In this document: positions 34,550 through 43,636 of the stretch, piece by piece | Position numbering within the stretch: position 1 is the first letter of the stretch | How the letters are laid out: every line of letters starts with the position of its first letter | Origin: Gottfriedia luciferensis | GTDB taxonomy: Bacteria; Bacillota; Bacilli; Bacillales; Bacillaceae_G | Assembly: GCF_001712755.1 (NCBI RefSeq) | Contig: NZ_MDKC01000001.1 | Span: 1-64,000, forward strand | Length of the DNA: 64,000 bases | Reading direction: 5' to 3' | Notes under the pieces: model-generated | The model's database searches: none | The model's input: the letters and a program-made list of their open reading frames with translations, nothing else | What the model was told of the DNA's origin: nothing | Program-made: the position numbers and the translations under genes

Positions 34550-35713
34550 GTGGAGTTGATGCGAAAGATGAAAAAATGGCTAGTAGTAGGAATCATTGGC
34601 TTATTTTTAATCGGGATTATGATTCCGACGAATAATGTTAAAGCATTTGGAGGAGTTAGTGCTAGAAATGCTGTTTTGATGGATCAAAAAACTGGACGAA
34701 TCTTATATGGTAAAGCAATGCATGACTCTGAAAGAATCGCCAGCATTACAAAAATAATGACTGCAATACTTGCTGTAGAGTCTGGTAAAATGCAAAACAC
34801 AATAACAATAAGTTCAAGAGCAGTACAAACAGAAGGATCATCCATTTATTTAAAACCTGGACAAAAAATTAAGCTGGAAGATTTAGTGTATGGTTTAATG
34901 CTTAGGTCTGGAAATGATGCGGCTAATGCAATTGCCGAGGCAGTAGGAGGTAGCATCGAAGGATTTGTTTATATGATGAACGAGAAAGCAAAAGAAATCG
35001 GAATGAGTAATACATATTTTAGCAATCCATCAGGACTAGATCAACAAGGTAAAGAGCATTACTCATCTGCTTATGATATGGCGTTATTAACGAGATACGC
35101 TATGGAAAATCCTAAATATGCAAAAATTGCAGGTACAAAAGTACACCGTGCCCCAAATACGGCAGAATCTTGGGATTATGTTTGGAAGAATAAAAACAAA
35201 TTGCTTACTTTTATGTACAAGTATAGTACTGGAGGAAAAACTGGGTTTACTAAAAAAGCAAGAAGAACACTTGTTTCAACTGCTTCAAAAAATGGAATGG
35301 ATTTAATTGTTGTAACACTAAACGATGGGCAAGATTGGCAAGATCATATGTCACTATTCGAGTATGGTTTCAGTAACTATCCTTTAACGAAAGTATTAAG
35401 TAAAGGTGGAATTAAAGAGGTCACAAATAAAAAATATAAGGGACATGTTTATATGAAAAATGACTTCTCTTATCCATTAGATAAAAAAGAGCGAGATCAA
35501 GTAAGAATCACAATTGAAATGCAAAAGCCGACTAAGAAAAAAATCGCTAATGATGCAATTGTTGGTAAAGCGATTATCGAATTAGAAGGTGAACAAATTG
35601 GATTTAGAAATATTTTTTATAGTGATAGTAAAGTCAAAGTATTTACGAAAGAAATAATCCAAAACGGGAAACAAGTTTTATTAAACTTAATGGGAGAGCA
35701 CTCTGATGGTTAA
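34550..35713 (+). CDS. dacB: D-alanyl-D-alanine carboxypeptidase DacB (PBP5*)
   Basis: Mother-cell carboxypeptidase that sets the degree of cortex cross-linking. It has up to 387 residues with a signal peptide (MKKWLVVGIIGLFLIGIMI onward). Peptidase S11 motifs are present: SITK (about 65-68), SGN in LRSGNDAANAIAEA and KTG in TGGKTGFTKKA. The start is uncertain: GTG 34550, ATG 34559 and ATG 34568 are all in frame, with GGAG at 34552-34555. The last would give a textbook signal peptide. It overlaps spmA by 8 bases. Confidence 0.94.
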   Translation: MELMRKMKKWLVVGIIGLFLIGIMIPTNNVKAFGGVSARNAVLMDQKTGRILYGKAMHDSERIASITKIMTAILAVESGKMQNTITISSRAVQTEGSSIYLKPGQKIKLEDLVYGLMLRSGNDAANAIAEAVGGSIEGFVYMMNEKAKEIGMSNTYFSNPSGLDQQGKEHYSSAYDMALLTRYAMENPKYAKIAGTKVHRAPNTAESWDYVWKNKNKLLTFMYKYSTGGKTGFTKKARRTLVSTASKNGMDLIVVTLNDGQDWQDHMSLFEYGFSNYPLTKVLSKGGIKEVTNKKYKGHVYMKNDFSYPLDKKERDQVRITIEMQKPTKKKIANDAIVGKAIIELEGEQIGFRNIFYSDSKVKVFTKEIIQNGKQVLLNLMGEHSDG

Positions 35714-36299
35714 TATTATTTGGGTTGCTCTTACAATAATTGGTTTTATTTTTGCGATGATTAATGGCACTATGGACGAAGTAAATAAAGCTGTATTTGA
35801 CGGAGGAAAGCAAGCAATTACCATTATTATTGGACTAGTTAGTGTTCTTGTTTTTTGGTTAGGTTTAATGCGAATAGCAGAAGAATCAGGATTATTAAAA
35901 ATTCTTTCGAAATTATTTCAACCATTTCTAGCGTTCTTATTTCCGAGAATTCCTAAAGACCATCCAGCACTTGGTTATATTATGTCAAATATGGTCGCCA
36001 ATTTATTCGGTTTAGGAAATGCTGCAACTCCACTAGGTATAAAGGCGATGGAACAACTAAAAGTATTAAATAGAAATAGTAATGAAGCAAGTGATGACAT
36101 GATTACATTTTTAACGTTAAATACAAGTGCAATCACTTTAATTCCTACAACTGTCATAGGAGTTAGAATGTCCTATCATTCTTCAAATCCGACTGAAATA
36201 GTAGGTGTTACAATTCTTGCACAAGTCGTTTCATTCATTGGGGGACTCGCGGTTAATAGTTTTTTTGCAAGTAGGCGAAATCGAAAGGGGAGAAAATAA
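35706..36299 (+). CDS. spmA: Spore maturation protein SpmA
   Basis: 197-residue membrane protein with about five helices of the nucleoside-recognition (Gate) domain family. SpmA and SpmB are needed for full core dehydration of B. subtilis spores. GLGNAATPLGIKAMEQL (about 97-113) is the family motif. It overlaps dacB and abuts spmB, the established three-gene operon. Confidence 0.94.
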   Translation: MVNIIWVALTIIGFIFAMINGTMDEVNKAVFDGGKQAITIIIGLVSVLVFWLGLMRIAEESGLLKILSKLFQPFLAFLFPRIPKDHPALGYIMSNMVANLFGLGNAATPLGIKAMEQLKVLNRNSNEASDDMITFLTLNTSAITLIPTTVIGVRMSYHSSNPTEIVGVTILAQVVSFIGGLAVNSFFASRRNRKGRK

Positions 36300-36830
36300 A
36301 TGGGATATATGAATACGATCTCACTTTATATCATTCCATTTATTATCGCTGTCATTTTAATACATGGAACTTGGAAAAAGGTACCGACGTATGAATCTTT
36401 TGTAGAAGGTGGAAAAGAGGGTGTAACAATTGCTGTACAATTAATTCCATTTTTAGTAGGAATGCTAGTATCCATCTCGATCTTTAGAGCTTCAGGTGCT
36501 CTAGAGTTTTGTGTAGAACTTATGCGCCCCTTATTAAATTCACTAGGTATTCCTGCAGAAGTTTTTCCTCTGGCAATTATTCGACCTATTTCTGGTTCGG
36601 CTGCTTTAGGTATTACGTCGGATTTAATTAAAACATATGGACCGGATTCATTTATTGGAAGACTAGCATCAACTATGCAAGGTAGTACAGATACAACACT
36701 ATATGTTCTAACGGTGTATTTTGGAGCGGTAGGTATTCGTAAAATGGGTGACGCATTAAAAGTAGGATTAATCGCAGATGCAATCAGTATTATTTTTTCA
36801 ATCATTTTTGTAACAATGTTCTTTTCTTAA
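36300..36830 (+). CDS. spmB: Spore maturation protein SpmB
   Basis: 176-residue membrane protein with a Gate domain, starting on the base after the spmA stop with GGGGAG just upstream. The RPISGSAALGITSDLIKTYGPDSFIGRLAS motif (about 98-126) is conserved. In B. subtilis rluB follows directly; here a 5.2-kb segment intervenes. Confidence 0.94.
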   Translation: MGYMNTISLYIIPFIIAVILIHGTWKKVPTYESFVEGGKEGVTIAVQLIPFLVGMLVSISIFRASGALEFCVELMRPLLNSLGIPAEVFPLAIIRPISGSAALGITSDLIKTYGPDSFIGRLASTMQGSTDTTLYVLTVYFGAVGIRKMGDALKVGLIADAISIIFSIIFVTMFFS

Positions 36831-36883
36831 CTAAAACCCATGTGATTTCAATGAGTTTGAGAATATTTTAATCATTTTATTTT

Positions 36884-36921
36884 AAAAAAAGTACTTTTAT
36901 ATTAGGTAAAAGTACTTTTTT
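36884..36921 (+). terminator. Terminator after spmB (first of a near-identical pair)
   Basis: AAAAAAGTACTTTTA pairs with TAAAAGTACTTTTTT around ATTAGG. The same hairpin recurs at 37360-37398. Confidence 0.88.
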
Positions 36922-37180
36922 GGGTAAAGAGTTAGTTATTTATGTATTGGTAAGATTTTTTATAAAAAGTTTAAACAGTTTTTTTGAACACGAATTGAGA
37001 AGATTTAATTTTTGTTTCAATGATTATTTTAATTTCTACTATTTTTAAAATTCTTCTACTCATTTCTACATGATTCTTGGCTATTATTGAAGCTTCTTGA
37101 TTTTTATTTAAGATATGGGCTTTTGTGAGTACCTCCTCAAGAAGCTTATTCTAAAGTTTTTATAGATAAACTTTTTTAGA
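36922..37180. other. AT-rich interval with a long inverted repeat
   Basis: No gene. AAGCTTCTTGA (37090-37100) is the exact complement of TCAAGAAGCTT (37137-37147) with a 36-base loop; it has no terminator-like T run. Confidence 0.5.
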
Positions 37181-37359
37181 TGAATAAGTTGATTGGAACG
37201 AAAGGGTGCTCGACTCCTATGGGATATGCAGGAAGGCTGAGACCCCGCAGGCTAGCCGAGGAGGCTAAAGAATCTCGCCCCATGGAAAGCGAGCACCCTG
37301 TAGTGGAAATCAACATGATTTTACTTATTTAATTGACAACTTCTTTTTTCAACTGCGTG
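37181..37359 (+). repeat. Dispersed palindromic element, copy 4
   Basis: GATGAATAAGTTGATTGG start, GGGTGCTCGACTCC and GCGAGCACCC arms, and GTAGTGGAAATCAACATG end near 37313. A tail TTTACTTATTTAATTGACAA then TTTTTTCAACTGCGTGAAAA matches the tail of the copy near 10.0 kb and runs into a terminator. A small insertion (TAAAGAA) splits the inner arm relative to other copies. Confidence 0.9.
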
Positions 37360-37398
37360 AAAAAAGTACTTTTATTTTAGGATAAAAGTACTTTTTTA
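37360..37398 (+). terminator. Terminator at the tail of repeat copy 4 (second of the pair)
   Basis: AAAAAGTACTTTTAT/ATAAAAGTACTTTTTT hairpin, almost identical to the one at 36884-36921. Confidence 0.88.
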
Positions 37399-37423
37399 TT
37401 GCGCATTTAAAATTAATATCTTA

Positions 37424-37485
37424 TAATACCAATAAGAATAGTTGGTATTAAGACAACATTCAATTTTACCCATGTTGCATATAAT
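37424..37485 (+). promoter_or_regulatory. Operator-like inverted repeat and -10 element of the mccA operon
   Basis: TAATACCAA (37424-37432) and TTGGTATTA (37442-37450) are exact complements with a 9-bp spacer, and TATAAT lies at 37480-37485. The repeat partly resembles CymR sites (TAAWNC and NGGAATT elements). CymR represses this pathway in B. subtilis, but the match is not strict. Confidence 0.5.
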
Positions 37486-37532
37486 GGATTGGAAGAAACT
37501 AACCTTTTTGTGACATAAAGGAGTTTGAAATT

Positions 37533-38453
37533 ATGAAAGTTGTAAAGTCAGTACACGAGCTGATCGGATCAACACCATTGCTTGAAATTACAACATTCCC
37601 TTTACCAAAAGGAACAAGACTATTTGCAAAGCTAGAATTCTGTAACCCAGGTGGAAGTGTAAAAGATCGACTTGGAATGGAATTATTAGAAAGTGCACTT
37701 AATGAAGGTAAATTAGAAAAAGGTGGTACAGTAATTGAACCAACCGCCGGAAATACAGGAATTGGTTTAGCTCTAGCAGCTATAAAATATGGCGTAAATG
37801 TGATATTTGTTGTTCCTGAAAAATTCAGTATTGAAAAACAAACATTGATGAAAGCACTTGGAGCAAAAATTGTGAACACACCTACAGAAGATGGAATGAC
37901 AGGTGCAATTAAAAAAGCAAATGAGCTATCAAAAGAAATACCGAATTCATTTGTACCTTCACAATTTAGTAATGAAGCAAATCCAAGAACCTATTACAAA
38001 ACATTAGGTCCAGAGTTAGTTGACCAACTCGATGGAAAAATAGATGTATTTGTTGCTGGAGCTGGTAGTGGAGGAACATTTACTGGAACAGCTCAGTATT
38101 TAAAAGATAAATTACAAAATGTAAAAACAGTTATTGTCGAACCAGAAGGGTCAATCATAAATGGTGGAAAACCAGGTTCGCATGATACTGAAGGAATTGG
38201 AATGGAATTCATTCCTGCCTTTGTAGATACAAACTTATTTGATGCTATTCATACAGTACTTGATTCAGACGCATTTCGTTTAGTAAAAGAACTAGCAACA
38301 AAAGAAGGACTTTTAGTTGGAAGTTCCTCAGGAGCTGCGTTATATGCAAGTTTATTAGAAGCAAAAAAAGCAAAACCAGGGAGTACAATCGTAACGATTT
38401 TCCCAGATAGTAGTGAAAGATACTTAAGTAAAAACATATATAGTGAGGGATAA
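37533..38453 (+). CDS. mccA: O-acetylserine-dependent cystathionine beta-synthase
   Basis: PLP enzyme of the reverse transsulfuration pathway: homocysteine plus O-acetylserine to cystathionine. It has 306 residues of the cysteine synthase fold. NPGGSVKDRLG holds the PLP Lys (about 44), PTAGNTGIGLAL binds the substrate carboxylate, and AGSGGTFTG binds the PLP phosphate. Pairing with mccB three bases downstream favours MccA over ordinary CysK. AAAGGAG precedes ATG 37533. Confidence 0.92.
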   Translation: MKVVKSVHELIGSTPLLEITTFPLPKGTRLFAKLEFCNPGGSVKDRLGMELLESALNEGKLEKGGTVIEPTAGNTGIGLALAAIKYGVNVIFVVPEKFSIEKQTLMKALGAKIVNTPTEDGMTGAIKKANELSKEIPNSFVPSQFSNEANPRTYYKTLGPELVDQLDGKIDVFVAGAGSGGTFTGTAQYLKDKLQNVKTVIVEPEGSIINGGKPGSHDTEGIGMEFIPAFVDTNLFDAIHTVLDSDAFRLVKELATKEGLLVGSSSGAALYASLLEAKKAKPGSTIVTIFPDSSERYLSKNIYSEG

Positions 38454-39611
<1,158 letters not shown>

Positions 39612-40253
39612 ATGGGTAGAGAGTTTTTAGATGTATTTACTGGTTGGGCAGAAAGTTACGATTCATTTGTTCAAGGCCATGACCCAGAATATAAAGAAGC
39701 ATTTCGACGTTATGATGAAATACTGAATGAAATTGTTAATAGAAGTGGAAACAGCGTCCTTGAATTTGGTATTGGTACAGGGAATTTAACAAAGTTACTT
39801 CTTGATAAAGGAAAAACTGTATTTCCAATCGAACCATCTCCTGAGATGAGAATTATTGCCTCAAAGAAATTAGGAGAAAATATTACGATTCATGACGGAG
39901 ATTTAATTGATTTTCCAAAACCACAAGCCGGGATCGATACAATTGTAAGCTCATACGTTTTTCATCATCTTACTGATCAAGAAAAATATGAAGCTATTAA
40001 AATATATAGCTCATTATTGAACTCGAATGGGAAAATCGTATTTGCGGATACAATGTTTTTAACAGAAAACGATTATAAGAATGAAATTGCAAATGCAGAA
40101 AATGCAAATTATATCAATCTAAGAGATGATTTAATTAGAGAATACTATCCATTAATTCCAGTTATTCGTTCACATTTTGAAAAAAATGGTTTTGATGTCA
40201 AATTCGAACAATATAATGATTTTGTATGGATCGTTGAAGCTACAAAAAAATAG
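39612..40253 (+). CDS. yrrT: YrrT-family class I SAM methyltransferase
   Basis: 213-residue putative methyltransferase with Rossmann motif I VLEFGIGTGNLTKLLLDKG (about 48-66), acidic motif II FPIEPSPEM and IVSSYVFHHLTDQEK. It has the length of B. subtilis YrrT. Its methyl acceptor is unknown; the operon implies that its product S-adenosylhomocysteine enters sulfur recycling. In B. subtilis yrrT leads the operon, whereas here it is third. Confidence 0.88.
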   Translation: MGREFLDVFTGWAESYDSFVQGHDPEYKEAFRRYDEILNEIVNRSGNSVLEFGIGTGNLTKLLLDKGKTVFPIEPSPEMRIIASKKLGENITIHDGDLIDFPKPQAGIDTIVSSYVFHHLTDQEKYEAIKIYSSLLNSNGKIVFADTMFLTENDYKNEIANAENANYINLRDDLIREYYPLIPVIRSHFEKNGFDVKFEQYNDFVWIVEATKK

Positions 40254-40281
40254 AGAGATGTAATTTAGGAGGAAATAAAAT

Positions 40282-40755
40282 ATGCCATCAGTTGAAAGTT
40301 TTGAATTAGATCACACAAAAGTTGTTGCTCCTTACGTTAGACACTGTGGTACTCATGCAGTTGGTACAGACGGAGTCGTTACAAAATATGATATTCGTTT
40401 TTGCCAACCAAATAAACAAGCAATGAAGCCAGATACAATTCATACTTTAGAACATTTATTAGCATTGAACGTTCGTGAAGCAGTACCTGCGGGTGACCCT
40501 TTTAAAATAATTGATTTATCACCAATGGGATGCCAAACAGGATTTTATTTAATCATCGCTGGTACACCTTCAATTTCAGAAGTAATCACATTATTACGTA
40601 AAACAGCTGAACTTGGACTTCAAGTTGAAGAAGTACCCGCTGCAAATGAGCTTCAATGCGGCCAAGCAAAACTTCATGACCTTGAAGGCGCAAAAAAATG
40701 GTTAAAATATTGGAGCGAGCAAACAGACGAAACGTTGGAAAGTGTATTTGCTTAA
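40282..40755 (+). CDS. luxS: S-ribosylhomocysteine lyase LuxS
   Basis: Cleaves S-ribosylhomocysteine to homocysteine and the autoinducer-2 precursor. It has 157 residues with metal ligands His54 and His58 in HTLEH, the catalytic Glu57, Cys84 in PMGCQTGF and the third metal ligand Cys126. It lies 28 bases after yrrT behind AGGAGG, so it is probably in the mcc operon. The usual partner mtnN is not in the window. Confidence 0.96.
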   Translation: MPSVESFELDHTKVVAPYVRHCGTHAVGTDGVVTKYDIRFCQPNKQAMKPDTIHTLEHLLALNVREAVPAGDPFKIIDLSPMGCQTGFYLIIAGTPSISEVITLLRKTAELGLQVEEVPAANELQCGQAKLHDLEGAKKWLKYWSEQTDETLESVFA

Positions 40756-40758
40756 TAG

Positions 40759-40793
40759 TGAAAAACGTCATCTTATGGATGACGTTTTTTTTA
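40759..40793 (+). terminator. Terminator after luxS (first of a near-identical pair)
   Basis: AAAAACGTCATC/GATGACGTTTTTTT hairpin. A close copy with the same GTGAAAAA lead lies at 41149-41182. Confidence 0.92.
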
Positions 40794-40814
40794 TTGTTGA
40801 ATAAGGAAAATTGT

Positions 40815-41000
40815 AGAGTGTAAATAAAAAAGGTGAAACTGCAATTAAAAAGAGCAAATCTGCAAATATAAAGGTCGAAACTGCAAATAAAATTAAGTAA
40901 GTGCAAATAAAAAAACTGATACTGCAATTAAAAATGACGGAACAGCAAATAAAAAAGTCAAAACTGCAATTAAAATGTTGTTAATTGAAAATAAGACCAC
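40815..41000 (-). repeat. 21-bp phased motif array C (seven good units plus two degenerate)
   Basis: TGCAAWTAAAA read on the plus strand (TTTTAWTTGCA on the minus strand). First core base at 40820 (degenerate), 40841, 40862, 40883, 40903, 40924, 40945, 40966 and 40987 (degenerate): steps 21, 21, 21, 20, 21, 21, 21, 21. Spacers vary in sequence. It lies between the convergent luxS and the 41.2-kb gene. Confidence 0.92.
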
Positions 41001-41148
41001 GAATTATTAATAATTTTGAGTGAAACGAACAAGAATCTCGAGGATTAATCTTAAATTGAGTTGAGAAATGAACAAATCAACATCTCGAAATGGAAATCAA
41101 GTTAATACAGGCGGTTCCTTATTCATTAAAATCTTTTTCTAACAGAGT

Positions 41149-41182
41149 GAAAAAAACGTCATCCGAATTAGATGGCGTTTTT
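41149..41182. terminator. Terminator opposite luxS (second of the pair)
   Basis: AAAAAACGTCATC pairs with GATGGCGTTTTT. It is preceded by TTTTTCTAACAGAGTGAAAA, which resembles the tail of palindromic element copies 2 and 4. Confidence 0.88.
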
Positions 41183-41209
41183 GATTAACTAATTTATGTC
41201 GTTTATTTA

Positions 41210-41482
41210 TTAATTGATCACAAGAAGTAATTTTTCTTTTGGAACGGTGAATTTGATTTCTCCAATATTTTCTTCAATATCTTCAATAGTTGGAATATCA
41301 TCAAAGCTTTGAATTGAAATAGCATCATCTAAGCATAATAAAATATAAGGGAAGTTAGTTTCTGTAGAGTCATAGATTAATTTGTATGCTTTTGTAGGTT
41401 TATCGGAAGTGAAAAATACATCGCCTAATTTAAACGAACCAACTGAATTATATTTTACTGCTGGATTAAAAGAATAATTCAT
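41210..41482 (-). CDS. Hypothetical small protein, tandem paralogue 1
   Basis: 90-residue soluble, acidic protein of unknown function. It is clearly related to the product of the next gene upstream: FPYILLCLDDAISIQSFDD against FPYVLVSLTDARLVQNYDI, then IEENIGEI against IEDWIGEV. It is probably a small beta-rich domain. The start ATG 41482 follows AAAGGAG; an in-frame ATG 21 bases upstream has no site. Confidence 0.75.
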   Translation of the reverse strand: MNYSFNPAVKYNSVGSFKLGDVFFTSDKPTKAYKLIYDSTETNFPYILLCLDDAISIQSFDDIPTIEDIEENIGEIKFTVPKEKLLLVIN

Positions 41483-41550
41483 ATAGTAAGCTCCTTTTGT
41501 CATTTTACTTATTATATTATTGACGGGTTTCTAATAGATTAAACAGCAAA

Positions 41551-41829
41551 CTAGTAATTTGCTTGAATTGTAATAGATAGTTTGTTTTTTTGAGTTACCA
41601 TTGTGACTTCACCAATCCAGTCTTCAATATCTCCTAGGCTTGGCATAATGTCATAATTTTGGACTAGTCTTGCATCGGTTAATGAGACAAGTACATATGG
41701 AAAATCGTCTTCATTTTCTTCATAAACAAGCATATAGATTGTTTCATTCTTTTTAGTAATAAGTACACTACCTGGCGTAATAATTTTAGACCGGTCAAAG
41801 GCTGAGGAGTGTTTTAAAGTTAAATTCAT
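41551..41829 (-). CDS. Hypothetical small protein, tandem paralogue 2
   Basis: 92-residue soluble protein, paralogous to the downstream gene over most of its length; the N-terminal 20 residues differ. It starts ATG 41829 behind GAGGTAAT. The 68-bp gap and shared strand suggest a tandem duplication within one transcript. No function can be assigned. Confidence 0.75.
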   Translation of the reverse strand: MNLTLKHSSAFDRSKIITPGSVLITKKNETIYMLVYEENEDDFPYVLVSLTDARLVQNYDIMPSLGDIEDWIGEVTMVTQKNKLSITIQANY

Positions 41830-42070
41830 ATCTATTACCTCATTTCTGCAAATCTAGTAAATTATATGATAGATTTTTAAAATTATGATATTGAGAGAAC
41901 GAATAAGGTATAAGGGATTAAGTGGAAGAATGACGATGGGCACGACTTGAAAAATGGAATTAAGGTTTAGATTTGGTGTTTAATGCACTTTATTCACAAA
42001 AAACCTTGTAGCTGCCACTTGTTTTCAATTGTATAAATCTGTATGATGGTTGAAGAGGTGAAATGATCGA

Positions 42071-42799
42071 ATGGAAAGATTACAGAAAGTTATTGCTAGA
42101 GCGGGAATTGCTTCTCGTCGAAAAGCAGAAGAGTTAATTAAAGAAGGAAAAGTGAAAGTAAATGGTCAGGTTGTTACCGAATTAGGTATAAAAGTAAGTG
42201 GTAACGATCGTGTTGAAGTGGAAGAGATTCCGATTGATAAAGAAGAACCAGTTTACTTCCTTTTATATAAACCATCAGGTGTAATTTCAAGTGTTTCAGA
42301 TGATAAAGGTAGAAAAGTGGTAACAGACTTTTTTCCAATGATTAAACAACGTATTTATCCAATTGGTAGATTGGATTTTGATACATCAGGTATCATTCTA
42401 TTAACAAATGATGGAGAATTTTCAAATATACTTCAACATCCAAAATATGAAATAGATAAAGAATATATCGCAAAAGTAAAAGGGATTCCAACTAAAGAGC
42501 AGTTACGTAAATTAGAAAGAGGAATTGTACTTGAGGATGGGAAAACGGCTCCAGCTCAAGTTAAAATGATTTCACTTGATAAAAGCAAAAATACTGCAAT
42601 TGTAAGACTGATCATTCATGAAGGAAGAAACCGTCAAGTCAAGAGAATGCTTGAGGCAATTGGTACACCAGTTATGAAGTTAAAACGTGAACGATATGCG
42701 TTTTTAGACTTGACTGGATTAACTCCTGGTGATGCAAGAGAACTATCACCTCATGAAGTAAAAAAATTAAGAGCAATGGCTACAGCAAAGCCACGCTAA
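42071..42799 (+). CDS. rluB: 23S rRNA pseudouridine synthase RluB
   Basis: Converts a uridine in helix 89 of 23S rRNA to pseudouridine. It has 242 residues: an N-terminal S4 RNA-binding domain (MERLQKVIARAGIASRRKAE, about 1-55) and an RsuA-type catalytic domain with GRLDFDTSG holding the catalytic Asp (about 102), then LLTNDGEF and HEGRNRQVKRM. It precedes resA as in B. subtilis. Confidence 0.94.
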   Translation: MERLQKVIARAGIASRRKAEELIKEGKVKVNGQVVTELGIKVSGNDRVEVEEIPIDKEEPVYFLLYKPSGVISSVSDDKGRKVVTDFFPMIKQRIYPIGRLDFDTSGIILLTNDGEFSNILQHPKYEIDKEYIAKVKGIPTKEQLRKLERGIVLEDGKTAPAQVKMISLDKSKNTAIVRLIIHEGRNRQVKRMLEAIGTPVMKLKRERYAFLDLTGLTPGDARELSPHEVKKLRAMATAKPR

Positions 42800-42932
42800 T
42801 GATAAGTCAGACAATTGATCGCTGCTTTCTTATTTAGTTACCGTTGCTATTTTTCGTCCTTATTTATAAACCGGTTAACACTTTTAGAAGCTGTGTTTTA
42901 ATTCAATCTGATACCTTATTTTTTCCACTACG

Positions 42933-42956
42933 ACTCGGTAAATACCGAGTTTTTTC
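42933..42956 (+). terminator. Terminator after rluB
   Basis: ACTCGGTA pairs with TACCGAGT followed by TTTTTTC. Confidence 0.85.
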
Positions 42957-43080
42957 TTTGCTTGAAATATTTAATAATTCAGAAAAAAAGATTGAAAATT
43001 TAGTCTTTTTTGAAACGTATCAAATTTCTATTCAAGAATAGGAAATAATGATATTCTATCATATGGGAGGAACTGTATAT

Positions 43081-43608
43081 ATGAAGAAAAATAGAACGTT
43101 AATACGAACAATTATCTTATTAGTTTTGGTTTGTGCAATTGGTTATACTTTTTACATAAATTTCTTTAAGAAAGATGAAGTTATTACTAAAGGTAGTAAA
43201 GCACCAAACTTTGCTATGACGGAGCTGAATACTGGTAAGAGTTATACTCTTTCAGGTGAAAAAGGAAAAGGCGTAATTGTTAATTTTTGGGGTACTTGGT
43301 GTGAGCCATGTAAGCGAGAAATGCCTTTTATGAATGAAATCTATTCGAAATATAAAGGAAAAGGGATCGAGTTACTAGCAATGAACGCAGATGAATCAAA
43401 ATTTTCAGTACAAAGATTTGTAAGCGATTATAAACTTGATTTTCCAGTCGGAATAGATAAAGATCAAGAGGTTTTAAATATATATGGTGTTAACCCTTTA
43501 CCAACTACGTTTTTTGTAAGTCCGGATGGGACAATAAAGAGAATCGTAACTGGTCAAATGACACCAAATTCTTTTGAAAGTTATATTAAAGAAATATTAC
43601 CAAAATGA
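43081..43608 (+). CDS. resA: Thiol-disulfide oxidoreductase ResA
   Basis: Membrane-anchored extracytoplasmic thioredoxin-fold protein that reduces apocytochrome c before heme attachment. It has 175 residues: an N-terminal membrane anchor (about 8-28), then the redoxin domain with active site CEPC (Cys74, Cys77) in FWGTWCEPCKREMP and the cis-Pro in NPLPTTFF. ATG 43081 follows TGGGAGG; an ATG 33 bases upstream is unsupported. Confidence 0.95.
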   Translation: MKKNRTLIRTIILLVLVCAIGYTFYINFFKKDEVITKGSKAPNFAMTELNTGKSYTLSGEKGKGVIVNFWGTWCEPCKREMPFMNEIYSKYKGKGIELLAMNADESKFSVQRFVSDYKLDFPVGIDKDQEVLNIYGVNPLPTTFFVSPDGTIKRIVTGQMTPNSFESYIKEILPK

Positions 43609-43636
43609 TGAGTGTACATTAGTAAGGGGAAATAAA

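Noticed and set aside
40586-40927. Minus-strand frame with FICSF and FNCSF repeats over array C
   Set aside because: Same artefact of the 21-bp motif, and it overlaps the luxS coding region in antisense.
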